Below are positions 58,035 to 64,000 of a DNA stretch of 64,000 bases, in pieces. Position numbers and translations under genes: made by a program. Positions within the stretch are counted from its first letter, which is position 1; each line of letters opens with the position of its first letter. The notes under the pieces are model-generated. The model had not been told where the DNA came from and searched no databases. It worked only from the letters and a program-made list of their open reading frames with translations. The stretch is from Sphingopyxis sp. (GTDB lineage: Bacteria; Pseudomonadota; Alphaproteobacteria; Sphingomonadales; Sphingomonadaceae), in assembly GCA_016463225.1 (NCBI GenBank), contig JAEMRT010000006.1:32917-96916 (forward strand), read 5' to 3'.

Positions 58035-58271
58035 TCAGCCCGGGGGACCAGCGAGCTTCTTGCGATATTCTGCGACGGGCATTCCGCCCCAACCCCAATC
58101 TTCCATCTCGACCTCCTGGAAGATGACCCAGGTCCATTCGGGGGGCTTTTTGAGCACATCGAACAGGACCTGGCTCATACCCTTGTAGATCGCGGCTTTC
58201 TGCTCGGGGGTTACGTGATCGACACCGGCTTCGGTGCCTTCCTTGGTGACCTGTACGGTTACGATCGGCAT
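58035..58271 (-). CDS. Tautomerase family protein (4-oxalocrotonate tautomerase-like)
   Basis: MPIVTVQVTKEGT, N-terminal Pro after Met. Confidence 0.85.
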   Translation of the reverse strand: MPIVTVQVTKEGTEAGVDHVTPEQKAAIYKGMSQVLFDVLKKPPEWTWVIFQEVEMEDWGWGGMPVAEYRKKLAGPPG

Positions 58272-58296
58272 GATCTGTCTCCTCGCTCTCGCCGGA

Positions 58297-59007
58297 TCAG
58301 TGGCCGGCTGACTGGCCGCCATCGACATGAAGGATTTCGCCCGTCACGAAACCGGCGCTTTCAAGATACAGCACGGCCTCGACGATGTCCGAAATATCGC
58401 CCATGCGGCCGACGGGATGCAGCGCCGACAGGAAATCATGGGTTTCGGGGGTGTGCATCGGCGTCTTGATCACGCCCGGCGATACGGCATTCACGCGGAT
58501 ACCACGTGTCGCATATTCGATTGCGAGGCTTTTGCTCGCGGCGTTGATGCCGCCCTTCGACAGCGAAGCGAGGACCGACGGCACCTGCGACAGGGCATGA
58601 TCGACGAGGCTCGTCGTGATGCTGACGATGTGGCCGCGGCCGAGCTTTTCCATCGCCGCAATCGCAGCCTGGGTGATGTAGTAGAAGCCGTTGATGTTGG
58701 TCGAAACGACATCGGCGTATTGCTTCGCGCTGTAATCGGTAAACGGACCGGCGAGGAAAATGCCGGCGTTGTTGACCAACGTGTCGACGCGCCCGAATGT
58801 TTCGATCGCTGCGGCGATCACGCGCGGACCGGTTTCGGGGTCGCCGATATCGCCGGCGATCGTCAGCACGTCGGGATTGTTCGACGGCTGGATCGAGCGC
58901 GACGTGGCGACGACGCGATAGTTGCGATCGAGATAGGCGCCGACGAGCGCGGCGCCAATCCCCTGCGATGCGCCGGTAATGACGACGACTTTCTTTCCGT
59001 TGCTCAT
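58297..59007 (-). CDS. SDR family oxidoreductase
   Basis: VVVITGASQGIGAALVGAYLDRNYRVV; LVNNAGIF. Confidence 0.92.
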   Translation of the reverse strand: MSNGKKVVVITGASQGIGAALVGAYLDRNYRVVATSRSIQPSNNPDVLTIAGDIGDPETGPRVIAAAIETFGRVDTLVNNAGIFLAGPFTDYSAKQYADVVSTNINGFYYITQAAIAAMEKLGRGHIVSITTSLVDHALSQVPSVLASLSKGGINAASKSLAIEYATRGIRVNAVSPGVIKTPMHTPETHDFLSALHPVGRMGDISDIVEAVLYLESAGFVTGEILHVDGGQSAGH

Positions 59008-59157
59008 GATATTTGACCTTTCTTTGAATGAATGCGGGCCAAATTTCATTGGTCCGGCCGGCGCAATCCGCGTCGACAGGACCTATCTAAGGAAGGTCGT
59101 TTTCCGTGATAATACAGCTATATTGACAGACATCATGCCGATTAACGGCATAATAGC

Positions 59158-60087
59158 CTAGAGCGTCCGAGCATCGAGAGCTAACCGGTTGAACGCGGCA
59201 CGCAGCCGCGGCGCCGCGAAATCGATGAAGGCACGGACCTTCGGTACGGCCCGGCGCCCAGCCGGAGTCAGCAGGTGCGCCGGCTGGACCGACGGCTCGG
59301 CGTCGGCGAGCACGACCTGCAGCCGCCCCGCCTTCACTTCGTGCGCGACATGATAGGAATAGACGCGCGTCAGCCCGCCGCCAGCCACCGCCGACGCCAC
59401 CGCTGCGCGCACGCTGTTGACGATGAGGCGGGGCGCGAAGTGAACCGTCCGCGCGGCGCCGGATTTGCCGGCGGCGGCGAAGGCCCAGGATTCCAGCCCG
59501 AAATGGGTCAGCGATATGATCTGGTGCCCGACGATATCGCCGGGGGCTGCGATCGGTGGATGCTGCGCCAGATAATGCGGCGCCGCAACGATGACCCGGC
59601 GTACCCCGTCTCCGACCCGCGTTGCGAGCAGCGACGAGTCAGGGAGCTCCGCGACCCGCAGCGCGATATCGACCCCTTCGTCGATCAGGTTGACGGACCG
59701 GTCGACCAGAAGCAGGCGCGCCGTGACCAGCGGATAGGCATCGAGGAACTCATCGAGGATGGGGCGCAATATTTCCTCGCCGCTGATTGGCGGCGCGGTG
59801 AGCGTCAGCAGCCCGCGCGGTGCGGCGCGCTCGCCCCCGGCGAGCAGATCGGCCTCCTCGAGCTCGGCAAGGATGCGGCGGCACGATGCCGCATAATGTT
59901 GGCCTGTGTCGCTGAGGCGGATGCTGCGGGTCGTACGATGCAGCAGTTCCGCGCCCACATGCGCCTCCAGCGAAGCGATCGCGCGGCTGATCGCGGTCGG
60001 CGAACGGCGAAGGCGACGCGCGGCGCCAGCGAGGCTGCCCTCGTCAACCGCCGTCACAAAAATCTTCATCGCATTGATGCGGTCCAT
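59158..60087 (-). CDS. LysR family transcriptional regulator
   Basis: MDRINAMKIFVTAVDEGSLAGAARRLRRSPTAISRAIASLE. Confidence 0.92.
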   Translation of the reverse strand: MDRINAMKIFVTAVDEGSLAGAARRLRRSPTAISRAIASLEAHVGAELLHRTTRSIRLSDTGQHYAASCRRILAELEEADLLAGGERAAPRGLLTLTAPPISGEEILRPILDEFLDAYPLVTARLLLVDRSVNLIDEGVDIALRVAELPDSSLLATRVGDGVRRVIVAAPHYLAQHPPIAAPGDIVGHQIISLTHFGLESWAFAAAGKSGAARTVHFAPRLIVNSVRAAVASAVAGGGLTRVYSYHVAHEVKAGRLQVVLADAEPSVQPAHLLTPAGRRAVPKVRAFIDFAAPRLRAAFNRLALDARTL

Positions 60088-60200
60088 TGCCCATCCGAAC
60101 GCAGGTTCAATTCGTCGATGCTACATGCGACTGCAGGATCGGTCGAGCGTTGAACGTCCGCTTCAACTCCATGCCGCCGCCTACCGGACCTGTCGCTATC

Positions 60201-60365
60201 GGCCGATGTTGTTGAAAAAGTCGGCCCACAAAAGAGGGTTGAAACATCGTTACGTGAACAGCCCCTCGTGAGCAGGATTGATTCAACGCCCGAGCAATTC
60301 TCGCCCGAACGATTCAACGGCACGGAATAAAATTACGAGCTCCGACTTTTTCAACAACATCGGCC
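60201..60365. mobile_element. MITE-like non-autonomous element, 165 bp, 24-bp perfect terminal inverted repeats
   Basis: ggccgatgttgttgaaaaagtcgg (60201-60224) and its exact reverse complement (60342-60365); ends resemble IS end at 63561. Confidence 0.8.
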
Positions 60366-60374
60366 AGTTCCAGA

Positions 60375-61511
60375 CTATTCAGAAGTTTCGACAATATCGC
60401 CTGACTGTATGGAACGTGGGGCAAGTTCGAGTGGAAGGCGGACGCCGCGAAAGACGGTGGGAATCGCGCGACAGGTCGCGATGTCGGCGGTATCGCACAT
60501 CTGGAAATGAAGGTGCGGCTCGGTCGAATTACCCGAGCTGCCCACCGTGCCGATTGTCTCGCCGGTGCCTACGCTGTCGCCGGGCTTGACCCGGACGCTT
60601 TCTGGCTTGAGGTGGGCATAGACAGAAAACTCGCCGTTGCGGTGATCGACTATGACATAATTGCCTTGGACCGCCTCGATCCCTTGTGAGAGAAGTGTGG
60701 TCTGCGCCTCGATCAAACGGTCGAGATAGGCCGCGTCGGTCTCGCCAGTGCGCTTCAGCATCGCCACATTGTCGGGCACATCGGCCTTGGTGCGCGCGAC
60801 GACGCCGTCGGCGACCGCGCGTACCGGTGCGCCGTAGATGCGGTAGTCGGAGAGTACGAGGCCGTCGCCCTTATGCGTCGCGGCGCCATCGAGCATGGCG
60901 ATATCGAGGGCGAACTCCTCGACCGAAGCCCAGCGATGGTGCGACTGGAAACTGGCGCCCGCCCCGACATAGCTCCGCCCGGCGATCGGGAATAAAGCCG
61001 GCGTCGCCGAAGCCTCGGCGCGGATCGGGAAGTCGCGGACAGTTTCGCCTTTTCCCTCTTCGCGTGCGGTCAAACGCAGCGTATCGCGCGCGCCTTTCCA
61101 CGCGAACGGCTGATAGAGGAAGACGACCGCCTCGCCGGGGGCGATCAGGTCGGCGTTGGCCAGAGCGGCGCCCCGGAGCAGCGCGCCGTTACAGAATTGC
61201 GAAGGGAAAATCCGGTTCATCGCCGCGATCTGCGGCGCCGAGGCGACGGCTTTGGCCACGTCGGCGACATCGAGGCTACGCCGGTCGCGAAGCACGCCCT
61301 TTGCCAGCAGGTCGAAATCGAGCCCCGCGATCCGCACCGCCGACTTGCCGTCGTTCACGATCGCGATCGCCTGTACCAGCAGGCTCTGGACTCCCCGCTC
61401 GTCGTTCAGCGGCGCGGTACGAAGCTGGGCATGGCAGCTGCGGATTTCCATGGCGGCCAGGGGCGAGGGAAGTAGCGCGCCAGCGGCGAGCAAGGCGGCG
61501 AAGATTTTCAT
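60375..61511 (-). CDS. M23 family metallopeptidase
   Basis: GNYVIVDHRNGEFSVYAHLKPESVRVKPGDSVGTGETIGTVGSSGNSTEPHLHFQM. Confidence 0.92.
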   Translation of the reverse strand: MKIFAALLAAGALLPSPLAAMEIRSCHAQLRTAPLNDERGVQSLLVQAIAIVNDGKSAVRIAGLDFDLLAKGVLRDRRSLDVADVAKAVASAPQIAAMNRIFPSQFCNGALLRGAALANADLIAPGEAVVFLYQPFAWKGARDTLRLTAREEGKGETVRDFPIRAEASATPALFPIAGRSYVGAGASFQSHHRWASVEEFALDIAMLDGAATHKGDGLVLSDYRIYGAPVRAVADGVVARTKADVPDNVAMLKRTGETDAAYLDRLIEAQTTLLSQGIEAVQGNYVIVDHRNGEFSVYAHLKPESVRVKPGDSVGTGETIGTVGSSGNSTEPHLHFQMCDTADIATCRAIPTVFRGVRLPLELAPRSIQSGDIVETSE

Positions 61512-61552
61512 TTGCGTATCTCCTTGCGGTCGGTCCACGCGGCGACTTGGTC

Positions 61553-62800
61553 TTAGTAGGCCTTGCCCGGTATCGGAGCCAGCGCCCGTTTCCCGGGAAG
61601 GGAAAGCGGAGCAACGCTGCTTTGCCGGGGCAGTTCGCTAAACGGCCGCCTGTCGAGGCCCGAGAGGCCAAGCGCCAGCCGGCGCTTGAGGGGCGGCACG
61701 CGATTGATCAGTCGCAAGAGAAGATTGCGGACTTGCCGGCCAACGGGGGATCGCAGCGTCGCCGCGCGCGTCAGCCTTGAAGCCAGCGCCAGCACTTTTT
61801 CAGCGGCGGGCCGGCGAATCTCAGCAAAGGCGTCGAGCAATCGGTCGGACTCGCCGCCCTGAACGACGCGCGTCAGCGCCCTGCCGAGAACGATCGCATC
61901 GACGAGTCCGACATTCATACCTTGGCCGCCGGCGGGGCTATGAACATGCGCAGCGTCGCCCATCAGCATAAAGGGTCCTGCCCGGTAGCGATCGGCAAGG
62001 CGGTGATGGACGCGAAAGCGCGATGCCCAACCGATGTCGGTGACGAGGCTGCGCACGGTGGGTCCGCGCGCATCGAGCAGGCGTTGAATATCAGCGATAG
62101 TCGGTTTCTCAGGCGCATCGTCAAGGGTTGCGACGATCCGGTACGCGCCGCCGGGCAGGGGCGCGACCACCACGAGGCCTTGCGGCGAAAAGAAGAGCGA
62201 TACCTCGTCAGCGCCCAGCGCCCAGTCCATCCGCACGTCGGCAAGAATGAAGGACGCGTCATAGGCCTCGCCCTCGAAGCCGATGCCCGCGGCCTCGCGG
62301 ATATTGCTGTGCATCCCGTCGGCGCCGACGACATAGCGCGCCGTGACGATGCGTTCGCCCTCAGGCGTCATGATCGACGCGAGCGCACCTTCGTCATCCT
62401 GATCCGCATCTAGGACGCGGATGCCGCGATGGACGCATCCCCCCAATTCTTCGAGCCGCGCCTGCAGCACCGCCTCGGTCGTCGATTGCGGCACCATCAA
62501 CAGATGGCGAAAGGTTGATGGCAGGTCATCGAACGACAGCTTCAGAAGGGTCTGGTCGCGGTCGCGGATAACGAAATCGGGCACGGCCATGCCTTGGCTC
62601 TCGAGTTCGGCAGTGACGCCGATCGTCTCGAGCATTTCGAGCGTATGGGCATGCACCACCGCCGCCCGCGAACTGTTCTGGGCATAGTCCAGCGCATCGA
62701 CGAGCAGATGGTCGACACCGGCTTGCTGCAGCGACGTGGCCAGGGCCAGTCCGGTGGGTCCAGCTCCAGCGATGAGGATATCGGTTTTCAGCTTCATCAT
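61553..62800 (-). CDS. FAD-dependent monooxygenase (PHBH-like)
   Basis: DILIAGAGPTGLALATSLQQAGVDHLLVD; LMGDAAHVHSPAGGQGMNVGLVDA. Confidence 0.93.
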   Translation of the reverse strand: MMKLKTDILIAGAGPTGLALATSLQQAGVDHLLVDALDYAQNSSRAAVVHAHTLEMLETIGVTAELESQGMAVPDFVIRDRDQTLLKLSFDDLPSTFRHLLMVPQSTTEAVLQARLEELGGCVHRGIRVLDADQDDEGALASIMTPEGERIVTARYVVGADGMHSNIREAAGIGFEGEAYDASFILADVRMDWALGADEVSLFFSPQGLVVVAPLPGGAYRIVATLDDAPEKPTIADIQRLLDARGPTVRSLVTDIGWASRFRVHHRLADRYRAGPFMLMGDAAHVHSPAGGQGMNVGLVDAIVLGRALTRVVQGGESDRLLDAFAEIRRPAAEKVLALASRLTRAATLRSPVGRQVRNLLLRLINRVPPLKRRLALGLSGLDRRPFSELPRQSSVAPLSLPGKRALAPIPGKAY

Positions 62801-62815
62801 GGTCGGTCTCCAAAT

Positions 62816-62833
62816 TTGCCAACGATCGTTGAC
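62816..62833. promoter_or_regulatory. Operator-like palindrome TTGCCAACGATCGTTGAC
   Basis: 12-bp perfect core CAACGATCGTTG between divergent monooxygenase and TetR genes. Confidence 0.65.
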
Positions 62834-62853
62834 TAAAATTCTCGCTTGCATTT

Positions 62854-62871
62854 GTCAACAGCTGTTGGCAA
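62854..62871. promoter_or_regulatory. Operator-like palindrome GTCAACAGCTGTTGGCAA
   Basis: 12-bp perfect core CAACAGCTGTTG; inverted copy of the 62816 site. Confidence 0.65.
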
Positions 62872-62880
62872 AAATATCGC

Positions 62881-63453
62881 ATGACCGAACAGCGACGCTC
62901 CACGCCGAAATCGATCCGCACCCGCGAGGCGATCGAAGCCGCGGCCAAGGAATTATTCTCTATCAATGGCTTCGAGCGAACGACGGTGCGCGAAATCGGG
63001 GCGCGGGCAGGCATCGATCCATCGATGATCATCCGCTACTTCGGCAGCAAGGACGCACTGTTCGCCCGCGTCGCTACGCCCGATCTCGAGCTTCCCGATC
63101 TCAGTGCGACCGACTCGCATGCGATCGGTGAAACGCTCGTTCGGCATTTTCTTGCCCAGTGGGAAGGTGAGAAGAGCGGGAAGGGAATGACCGTGCTGCT
63201 GCGTTCCGCGACGTCCAACGAAGATGCGGCCGAACGCCTTCTCGACATTTTTCGCACGCAGGTCTTTCCAGCGATCGCCCGAGCCGGGCCTCCGGACACG
63301 GCCCCGCTCCGCGCAGGTCTCGTCGGTTCGCAGCTGTTAGGCCTTGCGCTTGCGCGTTATGTGCTGCGCCTCCCGCCCGTGGTTGCCATGTCCCCCGATC
63401 AGATTGTTCGCTCGGTTGGCGAAACGATCCAGCGCTACGCGACGGGTGCCTGA
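62881..63453 (+). CDS. TetR/AcrR family transcriptional regulator
   Basis: TREAIEAAAKELFSINGFERTTVREIGARAGIDPSMIIRYFGSKDALF. Confidence 0.93.
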   Translation: MTEQRRSTPKSIRTREAIEAAAKELFSINGFERTTVREIGARAGIDPSMIIRYFGSKDALFARVATPDLELPDLSATDSHAIGETLVRHFLAQWEGEKSGKGMTVLLRSATSNEDAAERLLDIFRTQVFPAIARAGPPDTAPLRAGLVGSQLLGLALARYVLRLPPVVAMSPDQIVRSVGETIQRYATGA

Positions 63454-63560
63454 ATATCTGAACGGGGCCCGGTCCAGCCAGGAAGCAAGCTTGCGGCACG
63501 GACGGTCAGCGAGCGACAGCTTTTCAGGCTTCTTTTCTGGAAAGCGGAACGGCAGCAATC

Positions 63561-64000
63561 GGCCGATTCTGTTGAAAAAGTCCCTCTTGCAGTGAAGCGC
63601 CGATCCTGATTCAGCATTCCCGTGATCGGGAGACTGGCAGATGATGGGCGAGCGGACGGTGATGCAGGAGGCGCTGTTTTACAGCTTCAGCCTTGAGGAT
63701 CATGTGCCGGCGGACCACCTGCTGCGGTCGATCGACCGGTTCGTGGACCTGGGCGATATCCGCGAGCATCTGCGGCCCCACTACAGCGAAATGGGTCGGC
63801 CCTCGATCGATCCGGAGTTGATGATCCGGATGCTGATCATCGGCTATTGCATGGGGATCCGCTCGGAGCGGCGGCTGTGCGAGGAGGTGCATCTGAACCT
63901 CGCCTATCGCTGGTTCTGCCGGCTGGGGCTCGATGGGGCGGTGCCCGATCACTCGACCTTCTCGAAGAACCGGCATGGCCGCTTCCGTGACAGCGACCTC
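63561..64000 (+). mobile_element. IS1182-like insertion sequence, left end; truncated by window edge
   Basis: End sequence ggccgattctgttgaaaaagtcc followed by transposase gene. Confidence 0.75.
63641..64000 (+). CDS. IS1182-like transposase, 3' truncated by window edge
   Basis: MMGERTVMQEALFYSFSLEDHVPADHLLRSIDRFVDLGDIREHLRPHYSEMGRPSIDPELMIRMLIIGYCMGIRSERRLCEEVHLNLAYRWFCRL; frame open to the end. Confidence 0.9.
   Translation, partial: MMGERTVMQEALFYSFSLEDHVPADHLLRSIDRFVDLGDIREHLRPHYSEMGRPSIDPELMIRMLIIGYCMGIRSERRLCEEVHLNLAYRWFCRLGLDGAVPDHSTFSKNRHGRFRDSDL

Noticed and set aside
59135-59151. ATGCCG-ATTAA-CGGCAT dyad upstream of the SDR gene
   Set aside because: Could be a weak hairpin after the LysR gene or an operator; too short and single to support a claim.
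1-64000. CRISPR arrays, prophage or standard anti-phage system
   Set aside because: No regularly spaced direct repeats, Cas, phage structural or known defence genes were seen; RtcR has a CARF-like domain but belongs to the RNA-repair locus.

Overview
The window looks like a high-GC alphaproteobacterial (sphingomonad-like) chromosome segment. It runs from a 5'-truncated RND efflux adaptor gene to a 3'-truncated IS1182-like transposase gene. Main blocks: (1) tripartite RND efflux system; (2) about 25 kb of nutrient-scavenging genes (two porins, PepSY protein, two TonB receptors, four amidohydrolases, proC, alpha/beta and CocE hydrolases, AbgT transporter, MocR and LysR regulators); (3) ECF sigma / VWA / TPR cluster; (4) a complete RNA-repair and Ro60 locus: divergent rtcR, TROVE/Ro60 gene, three tandem Y-RNA-like non-coding RNAs, rtcB, a small Cys-rich ORF, an RlaP-like nucleotidyltransferase and rtcA; (5) YqiJ/flotillin pair, CHASE2-adenylate cyclase, msrAB, epoxide hydrolase and a two-component system; (6) a redox/SDR/LysR/TetR accessory stretch with a 165-bp MITE-like element whose ends resemble the nearby IS. 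The most interesting item is the 0.46-kb gap between the Ro60 gene and rtcB. It encodes three tandem RNAs with long Y-type stems enclosing permuted tRNA-like modules (T-arm, then acceptor-like stem, then D-arm). In two of the three, the strand ends that would be the tRNA termini are joined, or replaced, by GAAA-tetraloop hairpins. All family calls come from reading the translated sequence; no database search was run.
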